Positions 35,120-44,625 are shown, numbered from the stretch's first letter. The stretch: DNA of 64,000 nucleotides from Simplicispira sp. 125 (GCF_003096555.1 NZ_QEKM01000001.1:2480001-2544000); one strand, 5' to 3'. The notes: generated from the letters alone by a model not told the origin. Numbers and translations are program-made.

Positions 35120-35941
35120 TCAGGCGCCGTGGCACTTTTTGAACTTCTTGCCGCTACCGCACCAGCAAGGGTCGTTGCGGCCGGGCTCGGGCGGCTTGCG
35201 CAAGGTTTCTACGCGCGGGCCCATGCTTTTCCAGATCTGGCGCAGGTCGTACACGGCCCAGATGGCTTCGCCAAAGGCTTCCACACGGGCCTTGCTGGTG
35301 CTGGGCGGGCCGTCGTCGCTGTACATGCAGATTTCGGGCTTGCCGGTATCGTCTTCGGTCAGCGCAACGATGTGCCCCATCGCATCATCGAGCCACTGCG
35401 CGGCTTCCTTGTCGCGCGGCGCGGCCCATTCGTCGGGCCAGTTTTCCACGGCAAACATGAAGCCCAGCGCCCACACTTGGGCAAAAGAGGGAATTTCCTG
35501 GCCTTCGAGTTCAGCACGCTCATCCTCGGGCAAGCAGGCCACAGCGCCGCGCATATCCATGGCTTCGGGGGCGTAGGCCTGGTCTTCGTCCAGCGACTTC
35601 ACATCGGCATCGAGTTGCTGCTGCACTTCGTTCCACCGGAGCATCCACAGTTCGATAAAACGTGCCTGCTGCGCCGCATCGGCAAACACCGGCAGCAGCG
35701 GCAGGGGTTCGCCCTCGGCCACTTCCAGGGCTTCACCGTCGCCCAACAGCATGGGCAGGTATTCTGCGGGACCAATGGGCCGCCGAGTGCACACCAGCGC
35801 GGCCATGAAACCGTCGCAAAACTCCCACTGCGGAATCTCTTCGCCACGTGTGCGCAAATCGTCCAGCAGCACGTCGAGTTCATCGAGCTCGTCGGGGCCA
35901 AGGGCCGGTGCACCGGCGTCGGGAGTGGTGGGTTCAGTCAT
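35120..35941 (-). CDS. YecA/UPF0149-family protein with SEC-C zinc motif
   Basis: A 273-residue cytoplasmic protein: an N-terminal UPF0149 (YgfB/YecA) helical domain with EEIPQWEFCDGFMAALVCTRR, an acidic middle, and a C-terminal SEC-C motif GRNDPCWCGSGKKFKKCHG that binds zinc as in SecA. YecA proteins associate with ribosomes and SecA in E. coli. It is convergent with the preceding cyclase gene; a GGCGCC-TCA-GGCGCC hairpin (35114-35128) overlaps its last codons and may end both transcripts. Confidence 0.88.
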   Translation of the reverse strand: MTEPTTPDAGAPALGPDELDELDVLLDDLRTRGEEIPQWEFCDGFMAALVCTRRPIGPAEYLPMLLGDGEALEVAEGEPLPLLPVFADAAQQARFIELWMLRWNEVQQQLDADVKSLDEDQAYAPEAMDMRGAVACLPEDERAELEGQEIPSFAQVWALGFMFAVENWPDEWAAPRDKEAAQWLDDAMGHIVALTEDDTGKPEICMYSDDGPPSTSKARVEAFGEAIWAVYDLRQIWKSMGPRVETLRKPPEPGRNDPCWCGSGKKFKKCHGA

Positions 35942-36091
35942 GGGGGGCTCCGTTCATGGTGCAAAGGCTTTTATGATGCCCTGGGTGGTGCCACATGGCA
36001 GCGCCGTGGGGGCAGGCGCGCAGGGCCAGCCCGCGCACGGCGGCAAGTGTAGCGCCCCACGCCCGCTGGCCGCCCCCCTATTGCACTGCCC

Positions 36092-36919
36092 ATGCCGCAC
36101 GACACCGACACCCCCCATCGCCCCGACTACGCCGCTTTCCTGCGCCAGCAACTGGCCCTGCAGCAACCCACCGTGGCGCGCTACATGCTCAGCGAAGAGC
36201 AGGTCTGGCTCAAGAAGGCTGGTGCACGCCACGGCATGGGGCGCTACCGCGTGCTGGGCGCACTGGCCCGATGGACGCAACTGGAGGTGCTGCGTCCTGT
36301 CCCCAATCTGGGTGGCACGGCGGCCATCGTCACCGAAGCCCGGCGCCTGCACGACCTGGCAGCGCGGGGCTTGCGGGTTCCCGTGCTGCTGGCCCGCCAG
36401 GATGACGGCCTGCTGCTGCGCCATCTGGGCCGCCCGGGCGAACCGGCCCCCTCACTGGGCGACGAGATGCAGGCAGCCATTGCGCAGGGCCCTGCGGCCG
36501 TGCAGGAGTTGTGGCGCCAGGGCCTGGAAGCACTGCAACAGGTGCACAGCACGGGCACCAGCCTGAGCCAGGCCTTTGCGCGCAACCTCGTGCGCTGCCC
36601 CGACGGTGTGGTGGGTTTCATCGACTTCGAGGACGACCCCACTAGTGCCCTGCCCCTGGCGCACTGCCAGGTGCGCGACGCGCTGTGCTTCGTGCATTCC
36701 ACCGCCCTCTATCTGCGCGAGAGCGGCGCGCTGGAGTCGGCTCGCCTGCTATGGGCGGCCTGGGTGGCGCAGCAGCCCGCCAGCGTGCAGACCACACTGA
36801 ACCACAGCATTGCACGCCTGGCCTGGCTGCGCCATCTGCCACAAAATCGTCGCCTGGGGCGTGACCTGCAGCGCGCACGCGCCGCGTACGCCCTTTTGAC
36901 GCCAGTGATACCCGCATGA
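36092..36919 (+). CDS. kinase-like protein (BUD32/LPS-kinase-like fold), function unknown
   Basis: A 275-residue protein with weak protein-kinase-like features: EEQVWLKKAGARHGMGRYRV could be the ATP-lysine region (residues 35-54), LLLRHLG the hinge, and VVGFIDFEDDP a DFG-like metal site (about 179-189). The pattern resembles LPS-core kinases (InaA/WaaY) and BUD32. I do not recognise a specific family. A nitrilase gene follows 58 bases downstream. Assignment is tentative; a hypothetical protein with a degenerate kinase fold is the alternative. Confidence 0.6.
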   Translation: MPHDTDTPHRPDYAAFLRQQLALQQPTVARYMLSEEQVWLKKAGARHGMGRYRVLGALARWTQLEVLRPVPNLGGTAAIVTEARRLHDLAARGLRVPVLLARQDDGLLLRHLGRPGEPAPSLGDEMQAAIAQGPAAVQELWRQGLEALQQVHSTGTSLSQAFARNLVRCPDGVVGFIDFEDDPTSALPLAHCQVRDALCFVHSTALYLRESGALESARLLWAAWVAQQPASVQTTLNHSIARLAWLRHLPQNRRLGRDLQRARAAYALLTPVIPA

Positions 36920-36977
36920 CAGCCCGTGTGCGCATACGGCGGCACACTGGCGTTTGCCAACCCATAGGAGACACCCG

Positions 36978-37934
36978 ATGAAACTGATTGCCGCCGTGGC
37001 GCAGACCGCCACCGTAATGTTCGACACCGCCGCGACCGTGGCCAAGGCCGAAACCCTGATGGCAGAAGCCGCAGCGCGTGGCGCACAGGTGCTGGTGTTT
37101 CCCGAGGCCTTCATCGGCGGCTACCCCAAGGGGGCCGATTTTCACATCTTCATCGGCGCACGCACTCCCGAAGGGCGCCAGGATTTTCTCAAATACTACG
37201 AGGCGGCCGTGACGCTGGACGGCCCCGAAATTGCGCAGTTGGCCCAGGCCGCAGGCGCGCACAAGCTCTACGTCTGCGTCGGCATCATCGAGCGCGAGGG
37301 CGGCACGCTGTACTGCACCGCCGTGTACCTGGGGCCTGAGGGCACCGTGCTGGGCCACCACCGCAAGCTCATGCCCACGGCACTGGAACGCCTGGTGTGG
37401 GGCTACGGCGACGGCTCCACCCTGCAGGCAGTGGAAACCCCCTTTGGCAAGCTCGGCGCCGTGATCTGTTGGGAAAACTACATGCCCGCGCTGCGCATGG
37501 CCATGTACCAGCAGCGCGTGGCGCTGTATTGCGCGCCCACGGCCGACGACCGCGACAGCTGGATCAGCACGATGCAGCACATCGCCATGGAAGGGCGCTG
37601 CTTTGTGCTGTCGAGCTGCCAGCACCTGCGCCGCGCCCAGTTCCCCAGCGCATCGATGCACAACCGACTCCCCGACGACCCCGAAACGCTGCTCATGCGT
37701 GGCGGCAGCTGCATCATCAGCCCCGCAGGCAAGGTGCTGGCCGGGCCAGTCTATGGTGAGGATGTACTGCTGACCGCCGAGATCGACCTCGACGACATTC
37801 CCCGCGCGCAGATGGATTTCGACCCCGTGGGCCATTACGCGCGGCCCGACGTGTTCCAGCTGGCCGTCAACACCGCAGCACAACGCGCCGTGCAGCTGGA
37901 GCCTGGCGCCAGCACCGCCCCGCATCGCCCATGA
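36978..37934 (+). CDS. nitrilase/cyanide hydratase-family carbon-nitrogen hydrolase
   Basis: Hydrolyses a nitrile to the carboxylic acid. 318 residues, all three catalytic residues visible: Glu in VFPEAFIGGYPKGADF (about residue 43), Lys in HHRKLMPTALERLVWG (about 130) and Cys in GAVICWENYMP (about 164). The WGYGDGS and CWENYMP motifs mark a true nitrilase rather than an amidase. The start ATG at 36978 has GGAGA upstream. The stop overlaps a nitroreductase gene by ATGA, so both are co-translated. Confidence 0.92.
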   Translation: MKLIAAVAQTATVMFDTAATVAKAETLMAEAAARGAQVLVFPEAFIGGYPKGADFHIFIGARTPEGRQDFLKYYEAAVTLDGPEIAQLAQAAGAHKLYVCVGIIEREGGTLYCTAVYLGPEGTVLGHHRKLMPTALERLVWGYGDGSTLQAVETPFGKLGAVICWENYMPALRMAMYQQRVALYCAPTADDRDSWISTMQHIAMEGRCFVLSSCQHLRRAQFPSASMHNRLPDDPETLLMRGGSCIISPAGKVLAGPVYGEDVLLTAEIDLDDIPRAQMDFDPVGHYARPDVFQLAVNTAAQRAVQLEPGASTAPHRP

Positions 37935-38599
37935 AGGTGACCGACGCCATCACCCGGCGCATGTCGGTGCGCGCCTTTCGCCCAGAGGCGCCACCCGCTG
38001 CCACCGTGCGCGGCATTCTGGAAACCGCCGCACGCGCCCCTTCGGGCGGCAACCTCCAGCCCTGGCGCGTGCATGCGCTCACCGGCACTCCCCTGGCCGA
38101 GCTGCTGGCGAAGGTGGCCGCTGCGCCGCTGCAGGCAAAGCCCGAATATGCGGTCTATCCACCCAACCTGTGGGAGCCTTACCGCACCCGACGGTTCGAG
38201 AACGGCGAGCAGCTTTACGCCACGCTCGGTATCCCGCGCGAAGACAAGAGCGCACGCCTGCAGCAGATGGCGAAGAATGCTCGGTTCTTTGGCGCGCCCG
38301 TGGGTATTTTTCTCAGCATCGACCGTGACATGGGCGCGCCGCAATGGGCCGACCTGGGCTGCTATCTGCAGAATGTGATGCTGCTCGCGGTAGAGCAAGG
38401 CCTTGGCACCTGCCCGCAAGAGTTTTGGGCATTCTGCTCTGAACCGGTGAAGGCATTCCTGGGCCTGGGAGCCCGCCAGACACTGTTTGCAGGCATTGCC
38501 TTGGGTTACGCTGACGAACTGGCTCCTATCAACCAGATACGCACGCCGCGCGCGCCGTTTGAGGAATTTGTCGAATTGCGCGGGTTTCGCCACGACTGA
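37931..38599 (+). CDS. nitroreductase-family FMN protein
   Basis: A 222-residue FMN-dependent oxidoreductase. RRMSVRAFRPEAPP (residues 9-22) is the FMN-phosphate loop, RAPSGGNLQPWRVHAL the second FMN motif, and GLGTCPQEFWAF the later one. The family reduces nitro compounds, quinones or related substrates with NAD(P)H. Coupling to a nitrilase (ATGA overlap) suggests a shared substrate class, for example a nitro-nitrile, but this is inference. Confidence 0.9.
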   Translation: MKVTDAITRRMSVRAFRPEAPPAATVRGILETAARAPSGGNLQPWRVHALTGTPLAELLAKVAAAPLQAKPEYAVYPPNLWEPYRTRRFENGEQLYATLGIPREDKSARLQQMAKNARFFGAPVGIFLSIDRDMGAPQWADLGCYLQNVMLLAVEQGLGTCPQEFWAFCSEPVKAFLGLGARQTLFAGIALGYADELAPINQIRTPRAPFEEFVELRGFRHD

Positions 38600-38612
38600 A
38601 GGAGTCACTTGT

Positions 38613-38738
38613 GTGCGCCAAGTGCCCGATAAAATCGACGAATTTCTAGCACTGGATGATTCGCTTGCACGCTTTGCAAGACTCTTGCTTGCGTTGCTGA
38701 GGCAAGCGCAGCAGGCGTCCCGAGAAAAACAACCCTGA
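38613..38738 (+). CDS. 41-residue hypothetical protein upstream of the acyltransferase
   Basis: Starts with GTG (Arg-Gln-Val-Pro-Asp follows), with GGAG 8 bases upstream, and ends in TGATG so that its stop overlaps the next gene's ATG. It is acidic then leucine-rich (LARFARLLLALLRQAQQA, amphipathic helix). The strong ribosome site and translational coupling suggest a real small gene or a leader peptide controlling the acyltransferase. No family recognised. Confidence 0.45.
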   Translation: MRQVPDKIDEFLALDDSLARFARLLLALLRQAQQASREKQP

Positions 38739-40804
38739 TGCCTGCTACCCCTCACGCTTTGTCGCACCCGAAATACCGCGCCGATATTGATGGACTGCGA
38801 TCGATTGCCGTTCTGTCGGTGGTCGCCTTCCACGCCGCGCCCGACTGGATTCATGGCGGCTTCATCGGCGTCGACATCTTCTTCGTGATTTCCGGGTTCT
38901 TGATCTCAACGATTCTTTTCAGCAATCTGGAGAACGACACCTTCAGCCTGCGAGAGTTTTACGCCCGACGCATCAAGCGCATTTTTCCGTCACTGCTGCT
39001 GGTGCTCATGGCAACGTACGCCATAGGCTGGTGGGTATTGCTGGCGGGCGAATTCGCGCAACTTGGCAAGCACATCACTGCCGGGGCGCTGTTTGTCTCT
39101 AACCTTGCGCTCTGGAGCGAAGCCGGCTATTTCGACATTGCAGCGGAAACCAAACCCCTGCTTCATTTGTGGAGCCTGGGAATTGAAGAGCAGTTCTACA
39201 TTCTCTGGCCCGTGCTCCTGGTGCTGGCCTGGAAGAGGAAGTACAACCTCTTGACCCTGACGCTGGCGTTTGGCGCCATCTCCATGGCGCTCAATCTCAA
39301 GGGCATAGCAAAAAATCCAACCGCCACGTTCTATTCGCCCCAAACCCGGTTCTGGGAACTGCTCTGCGGGAGCCTGCTGGCGTGGGCTTCGCTTCATCCC
39401 CACCCCAAGGCAGTCGCGCTAAAAAGCACTCTGGATCGCTGGATTCACCGCATGCTGTACCGCAGCCTGCCTCCTGGCAACGGCACGGCGCTGGCAAACG
39501 CATTGGCCCTGGCTGGAGCGGCTTTGCTCGCATTGGGTTTTTTGAAGATCAGAGCGGAGCTTGGCTTTCCCGGCAAATGGGCCATTGCCCCGGTGCTGGG
39601 CGCCGTAATGATCATCTCCGCCGGCCAGGGGGCCTGGTTCAACCGCGTCGTTCTGTCCAGCCGATTGGCCGTTTGGTTCGGTCTGATCAGCTTTCCGCTG
39701 TATTTGTGGCACTGGCCCTTGCTCTCGTTTGCCCGCATCATGGAAGAAGGGCTGCCACGCGCGGACATCCGTCTGGGGGCTGTGCTGCTGGCCATTGTGT
39801 TCGCCTGGTTGACTTACCGCCTGGTCGAGAGACCCATCCGGTTTGGCACACACAACCGACTCACAATTGCCACCCTGTGTGTTTTGATGGCCGGTATGGG
39901 CGCACTGGGCTACTACACCTTCCGCCAGAACGGCTTGAGCTTTCGCATGCAGTCGCAAATCAGCCAGGCACTGCTGGACCAGACCGTCGAACCATCGAAC
40001 ACACAGCTTTCGGATGGCTCCTGCGAAAAACTTCTCAATTTCGCGATGGGGCCTGGCGCGGTCTGCCTAACAAACAGTGCTGCACCTGAAGTGCTCGTGG
40101 TAGGTGACAGCCACGCCATGGCTTTGAACAGCGCCGCCTTATTGGGGAAAGTTCCCATCAAGACGATGTTGATCGGAAACCACGGCTGCCTTCCCCTCAT
40201 GGGGTACTCCGTTCAGGATGGCAAGCTGAACAAGGGCTGCAATGCCCTGCCAGACCAGGCGTTCAAGGTCCTTGACCGCTATCCGTCCATCCACACGGTG
40301 GCCCTTGCCACACGCGGGCCGTTGTACTTTTCCGGTCATGGCTACGGCATTGAAGGCCCCAGCACCTATTCCATTTTCGCGCTGGACGGCACCAAGGCCA
40401 GCCAGACCGACATGTTCCGCAAAGGCTATTCGCAGTTCGTGAAAGAACTGCTTCTGCGCAAGAAGGACGTAGTGTTCGTCATCGACCCGCCGGAATTGGG
40501 CGAGGATCCGAAAGGCTGCCTGTTCAGACGGCCCGTTTCGATTCTCGAAAAACCCGTCTCCACCTGCACCCAGGACAAATCCAAGGTCGTCGCCAGGCAG
40601 GCGGTGTACCGTGACTTGGTGGAGCAGATTCGCAGCGACAATCCAGCACTTAGGGTATACGATCCGATCGATTTTTTCTGCGACGCCGCACGTTGCTACG
40701 GCTTGCGCGACAAAAAACTACTGTACTGGGATGACAACCACATAGCTGCCTGGGCCAGCGAACTGGTCTTGGATGATATGCGTAAGCGCAAATTCCTGCC
40801 CTGA
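38738..40804 (+). CDS. acyltransferase-3/SGNH O-acetyltransferase (OafA-like)
   Basis: A 688-residue membrane protein. The N-terminal acyltransferase-3 domain (about 10-350, ten helices) has YRADIDGLRSIAVLSVVAFHA and FIGVDIFFVISGFLI, with catalytic His in the first segment. The C-terminal SGNH domain has VVGDSHAMALN with Ser458 as nucleophile and the DDNH block with Asp665 and His668. Such proteins O-acetylate LPS O-antigen, peptidoglycan or exopolysaccharide. Composition is somewhat less GC-rich than its surroundings and the neighbours are unrelated, which could mean horizontal acquisition. Confidence 0.93.
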   Translation: MPATPHALSHPKYRADIDGLRSIAVLSVVAFHAAPDWIHGGFIGVDIFFVISGFLISTILFSNLENDTFSLREFYARRIKRIFPSLLLVLMATYAIGWWVLLAGEFAQLGKHITAGALFVSNLALWSEAGYFDIAAETKPLLHLWSLGIEEQFYILWPVLLVLAWKRKYNLLTLTLAFGAISMALNLKGIAKNPTATFYSPQTRFWELLCGSLLAWASLHPHPKAVALKSTLDRWIHRMLYRSLPPGNGTALANALALAGAALLALGFLKIRAELGFPGKWAIAPVLGAVMIISAGQGAWFNRVVLSSRLAVWFGLISFPLYLWHWPLLSFARIMEEGLPRADIRLGAVLLAIVFAWLTYRLVERPIRFGTHNRLTIATLCVLMAGMGALGYYTFRQNGLSFRMQSQISQALLDQTVEPSNTQLSDGSCEKLLNFAMGPGAVCLTNSAAPEVLVVGDSHAMALNSAALLGKVPIKTMLIGNHGCLPLMGYSVQDGKLNKGCNALPDQAFKVLDRYPSIHTVALATRGPLYFSGHGYGIEGPSTYSIFALDGTKASQTDMFRKGYSQFVKELLLRKKDVVFVIDPPELGEDPKGCLFRRPVSILEKPVSTCTQDKSKVVARQAVYRDLVEQIRSDNPALRVYDPIDFFCDAARCYGLRDKKLLYWDDNHIAAWASELVLDDMRKRKFLP

Positions 40805-41009
40805 TCGCATCATTTGAGCAGCGCCAAGAACCACGCGCCCCTCAAACAAGGCCATACTGCTCCAACAGCGGCGTTGATCGTGCGGGCCCACCTGAACAGG
40901 AAGCGCCATCAACTACAAGGCCTCATGCGTCGGCCTACAGCACGGCGCTGGCGTTGGCCCTACGCTTGCGGCCGGAGATCCTCTTCGCTTCGCGTCCCCG
41001 CACACCTTC

Positions 41010-42863
41010 ATGCCCACACCCTTATCTACCTCTGCCTCGTCGGGCACTCCTCCCGACGGCCGTGGCGCAGGCGATCCCTCAAAACCCCCAAAAATCCGGC
41101 CCAGGCGCACGCCAGCCTTGTCGCTTTCCGCCTGGAAGCAGTTCATGGGCGTTGCCAGACCCTATTGGCAGGGCGACAAGAAACGCACGGCGTGGGGGCT
41201 GTTGGCGTTGCTGATTGGCCTCATGGTCTTCGAGACGCAGTTAGCGGTCATGCTGGTCGACAAAAGCGGAGAAATGACCTCCGCGCTGGCCAGCAGGGAT
41301 GCGGATCGCTTCTGGGCTGCGGTGCGCACCACGCTCTACGTGCTGGCCTTTGCGGTACCGGTTTATGCGTTTTACTACTACATGCGCGATGCGTTCTCCA
41401 ACTATTGGCGCCGCTGGTTAACGCTGCGTTTCTTGGATGGCTACCTGGGTGAGCGCAAGTACTACGAAATTGGCGCGCGCGGCGACATCGACAACCCGGA
41501 CCAGCGCATCAGCGAGGACATCAACACGTTCACCGGGCGCTCCACCCACTTTCTGCTGGTTTTCATTGGCTCCCTGATGCAACTCGTCGCCTTCAGCGCC
41601 GTACTTTGGTCCATTTCGCACACGCTGGTCGCCATCTTGGCTGTCTACGCCTTTCTCGGAACCTTCGGCGCCCTGTACTTGTTCGGTACGCCGCTCATTC
41701 GCCTGAACTTCTGGCAGTTGCGCCGTGAGGCTGATTTCCGTTTCAGCCTGATGCGACTGCGCGAGAACGCTGAATCGATAGCCTTCTACCGCGGTGAAGC
41801 ACAAGAGCGCGCGCAGCTCAATCAACGCTTTGACGCCGCATTCAGCAACTTTGCCCGAATGATCAAGAAGCAACTCTCGCTCAACCTGTTCCAGCGCGCC
41901 TTCAGCCAACTCACCCTGGTAGTGCCCAGCGTCGTGCTGGCAGGCGCTGTGCTGGCGGGCGAAATGGAAGTGGGCCGCGCGGTGCAGGCGGCGGGCGCTT
42001 TCACTGCGGTGCTGGCGGCCGTCTCGCTCATCGTGGACAACTTCGAGAGCTTGAGCCGCTTTGTGGCGGGTATTGACCGGCTGCACGCGCTCTCGCAGGT
42101 AGTGCTCAAAACCCCGGCCGCTCCAACACCTTGGGCCGAGCCACCAGCGATGGACGGGGTAGCAGCCGTCATGAAGACAGATCCCTCGCCCACGATTGGG
42201 AGGCGCGCTGGCGACACCTTGGCCATCGAGGGGCTCACACTGTATACGCCCGATTTCCGCCGCATGTTGATACAGAACTTGTCGCTGCACATCGCATCCG
42301 GAGAGGCGCTACTTATCACAGGCCCGAGCGGCTGTGGCAAGAGTTCGCTGCTGCGCGCCATTGCCGGCTTGTGGAACAGCGGCAGCGGCATGGTGCAGCA
42401 CCCGCCTATCGAAGACATGTTCTTTTTGCCACAACGCCCTTACATGCAAAGTGGCACGCTGCGCAGCCAGATCGTTTATCCGGCGGCCACGACCGAACTT
42501 GCAGATGAGCGGCTGCTGGAACTGCTCCAGGCGGTGCACCTCGAGACGCTGGCCGAGCGGGTCGGCGGGCTCGATGCAGTGCACGATTGGGAAAAACTGC
42601 TGTCCACCGGTGAGCAGCAACGCCTGGCGTTTGCGCGGGTGCTGGCATGCAGTCCCCGCATGGTGATTCTGGACGAAGCCACCAGCGCGCTCGACAGTGC
42701 CAACGAAACCGCGCTCTACCAGCGGCTGCGCGAAAGCGGCATCACCTTGGTGAGCATTGCGCACCGGCATGCGGTGCTGCAGTACCACAGCCATGTGCTG
42801 GAGTTCAAGGACGACGGTGCCTGGCAGCTCAACGCCGCTGCTGACTTTCAATTCGCTGAGTGA
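41010..42863 (+). CDS. ABC exporter, fused permease-ATPase (YddA/SbmA-like ABC_membrane_2 type)
   Basis: A 617-residue half-transporter. The membrane part (about 55-350) contains RFLDGYLGERKYYEI, DNPDQRISEDINTFT and the long LRREADFRFSLMRLRENAESIAFYRGE segment typical of the SbmA/BacA/YddA type. The ATPase has Walker A GPSGCGKSS (about 438-446), signature LSTGEQQRLAFAR (about 531) and Walker B MVILDEATSALD (about 552). It is thought to move peptides, long-chain lipids or cobalamin-like compounds. The 205 bases before it hold no gene I can name. No ribosome site is obvious at the chosen ATG. Confidence 0.9.
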   Translation: MPTPLSTSASSGTPPDGRGAGDPSKPPKIRPRRTPALSLSAWKQFMGVARPYWQGDKKRTAWGLLALLIGLMVFETQLAVMLVDKSGEMTSALASRDADRFWAAVRTTLYVLAFAVPVYAFYYYMRDAFSNYWRRWLTLRFLDGYLGERKYYEIGARGDIDNPDQRISEDINTFTGRSTHFLLVFIGSLMQLVAFSAVLWSISHTLVAILAVYAFLGTFGALYLFGTPLIRLNFWQLRREADFRFSLMRLRENAESIAFYRGEAQERAQLNQRFDAAFSNFARMIKKQLSLNLFQRAFSQLTLVVPSVVLAGAVLAGEMEVGRAVQAAGAFTAVLAAVSLIVDNFESLSRFVAGIDRLHALSQVVLKTPAAPTPWAEPPAMDGVAAVMKTDPSPTIGRRAGDTLAIEGLTLYTPDFRRMLIQNLSLHIASGEALLITGPSGCGKSSLLRAIAGLWNSGSGMVQHPPIEDMFFLPQRPYMQSGTLRSQIVYPAATTELADERLLELLQAVHLETLAERVGGLDAVHDWEKLLSTGEQQRLAFARVLACSPRMVILDEATSALDSANETALYQRLRESGITLVSIAHRHAVLQYHSHVLEFKDDGAWQLNAAADFQFAE

Positions 42864-42890
42864 AGCAAGGCTCTCTGCAATCGAGCCCGC

Positions 42891-43361
42891 TCACACCGCG
42901 CCAATGAGCGCAATGGACGTCGAAACTTCAGCGCCGTAAGCACTCAGGCGCTTGCGCAGACACAGCACAGCCTTGTCCTTGGACAGCAAAATCGCCTCGT
43001 GCGCTGCAGCCAGGTCAATGAAAGGCTGGTCGTCGGTGTCCTTGCAAATAGCACTGGCGCGCGGTGCGGGCCCTACGGTTTGCACAGCGGCGTCAAAGCG
43101 TGCGAGTACCGCCTCTGGCGTGAGGCCGTAAAACGCGACACGGGGTGCAATCTGTGGATAGCCGAGAACCCTGGAGAGTTCGCTGCGCATCCCGGAGGTG
43201 GCTATCCAGCGCAGCGCCCCAGAAGCCAGCAGATCGGACAGCAGCGCGGTGGCGGGATCGGCAAACACCAGCAAGTCGAGCACGACGTTGGTATCTAGCA
43301 CCAAGGCGCGCGAGACCCCTTGTGAAGTTGCCACGGTCAGCTGCTGCAGTTCAACCCCCAT
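42891..43361 (-). CDS. PIN-domain protein, putative toxin-antitoxin type ribonuclease
   Basis: A 156-residue PIN nuclease-like protein: ALVLDTNVVLDLLV (Asp23 first metal ligand), MRSELSRVL (Glu), and DTDDQPFIDLAAAHEAILLSKDK with the final acidic residues of the active site. It belongs to the COG1569-like group of PIN proteins. There is no small antitoxin gene upstream: its start overlaps the end of the RNA methyltransferase gene by 11 bases. So it may be an RNA-processing enzyme associated with that neighbour rather than a toxin. Confidence 0.85.
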   Translation of the reverse strand: MGVELQQLTVATSQGVSRALVLDTNVVLDLLVFADPATALLSDLLASGALRWIATSGMRSELSRVLGYPQIAPRVAFYGLTPEAVLARFDAAVQTVGPAPRASAICKDTDDQPFIDLAAAHEAILLSKDKAVLCLRKRLSAYGAEVSTSIALIGAV

Positions 43362-44625
43362 CGCCAGGCCCGGCGCGCGGCGCGCGCACCGCGCCCTTGA
43401 CCATGTCGAAACGGAACAGGCGGCACTCGATCGGGCCGTTCCACATGGGCACGCGGCGCGATTCTTTCAGGCGCATCTTGCTGGGGAGCTTGAGGTCGGG
43501 CGTCAGCATCCAGGCCGTCCAACCTGCATAATTTTTCTTCCAGTGCGCGGCCAGTTGGCTGAAGAATTCGCCGCCATCGTCGGTGTGCGCCGCCTCGCGT
43601 CCTACGGCGTCGCCCTGGGCGCGCTGGGCAGCACGCTCAGAGGCGTTCTGTCCCGCCGCGCCAGCGGCCGCAATACGCTCACCGTAGGGCGGGTTCAGCA
43701 GCATCAGGCCTGGTGCATCGCACGGTGGCATGCGTTGCAGCGCGTCACCGCCACGCAGTTGTATGGCACCAGCCACGCCCGCACGCTCGGCGTTACGCTG
43801 GGAAAAATCGACCATGCGGTGCGATACATCACTGCCAAAAATGGCTACAGCGCTTTTCTGTTCTTCGTTATGTGCTGCATTTTTTATAGCACCCCAGACA
43901 TGGGACTGGAAAGGCAGAAGTTTCTCAAAAGCAAACCGGCGACGCAGGCCCGGCGCGATGCGGCAGGCGATCTGCGCCGCCTCAATGATCACGGTGCCGC
44001 TGCCGCAGCAAGGGTCATACAGTGGCATGGGCGCATCGCCATGCGGATCCCAGCCACTGGCGGCGATCATGGCGGCGGCCAGGGTTTCCTTGAGCGGTGC
44101 GTCGCCCTTGTCCTCGCGCCAGCCGCGCTTGAACAGGGGCTCGCCCGAGGTGTCGATATAGACCGTGGCCTCTTCTGTGGTCAGGTGCAGGTGGATGCGT
44201 ATGTCCGGCCATTGGGTGTTCACGTCCGGGCGTACGCCGCTCTTGGCACGGAAACGGTCCGCCACCGCGTCTTTCACGCGCAGACCGGCAAAGTTCAAGC
44301 TGGTGAGCGGGCTGTGCTGCGCCGTCACCTCGACCTTGAAGGTCTGGCGCGTGGTAAACCAGATTTCCCAGGCCACGCTGCTGGCCGCTTCGTACAGGTC
44401 GTTTTCGTTGCGGTAGGGGCGGTGGGCCAGCTGCACCAGCACACGCTGCGCAAGGCGGCTGTGCAGGTTGAGCAGCATCGCATCGCGCCAGGACGCACGC
44501 AGCAGCACGCCGCCGCGTCCGGTGAGCAGATCGTTTCCCGTGAGGCCAGTGATACGGTGCACCTCGTCGGCCAGAAAACCCTCCACGCCAGCGGCGCAGG
44601 GTAAAAAGAGTTGAAGTTGGTTCAT
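43351..44625 (-). CDS. rlmL: THUMP-domain 23S rRNA (guanine-N2) methyltransferase RlmL-like
   Basis: Class I SAM-dependent RNA methyltransferase of 424 residues. The N-terminal THUMP domain (about 50-165) is followed by the conserved DKGDAPLKETLAAAMI, the SAM motif DPCCGSGTVIIEAAQI (about 208-223) and catalytic NPPYGERI (about 306). The start at 44625 is preceded by GGGGCTTGC; upstream codons overlap the EAL gene antisense to nothing known. It is the short form without the C-terminal RlmK half. A repeat copy encodes residues about 245-264 (GAIKNAAHNEEQKSAVAIFG) in frame, between the SAM and NPPY motifs. Confidence 0.92.
   Translation of the reverse strand: MNQLQLFLPCAAGVEGFLADEVHRITGLTGNDLLTGRGGVLLRASWRDAMLLNLHSRLAQRVLVQLAHRPYRNENDLYEAASSVAWEIWFTTRQTFKVEVTAQHSPLTSLNFAGLRVKDAVADRFRAKSGVRPDVNTQWPDIRIHLHLTTEEATVYIDTSGEPLFKRGWREDKGDAPLKETLAAAMIAASGWDPHGDAPMPLYDPCCGSGTVIIEAAQIACRIAPGLRRRFAFEKLLPFQSHVWGAIKNAAHNEEQKSAVAIFGSDVSHRMVDFSQRNAERAGVAGAIQLRGGDALQRMPPCDAPGLMLLNPPYGERIAAAGAAGQNASERAAQRAQGDAVGREAAHTDDGGEFFSQLAAHWKKNYAGWTAWMLTPDLKLPSKMRLKESRRVPMWNGPIECRLFRFDMVKGAVRAPRAGPGDGG
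43834..43893 (+). repeat. dispersed ~60-bp repeat, copy 5 (in frame inside rlmL, degenerate)
   Basis: CCAAAAATGGCTACAGCGCTTTTCTG then TGTGCTGCATTTTTTATAGC match the family in the same order as copy 1, with several substitutions. The surrounding rlmL is much more GC-rich. Identification rests on the AATGGC.TACAGCGCTT core and the TATAGC end. Confidence 0.55.

Noticed and set aside
42891..43361. PIN gene as half of a toxin-antitoxin pair
   Set aside because: No small antitoxin-like frame lies upstream; the gene start overlaps an rRNA methyltransferase gene instead.
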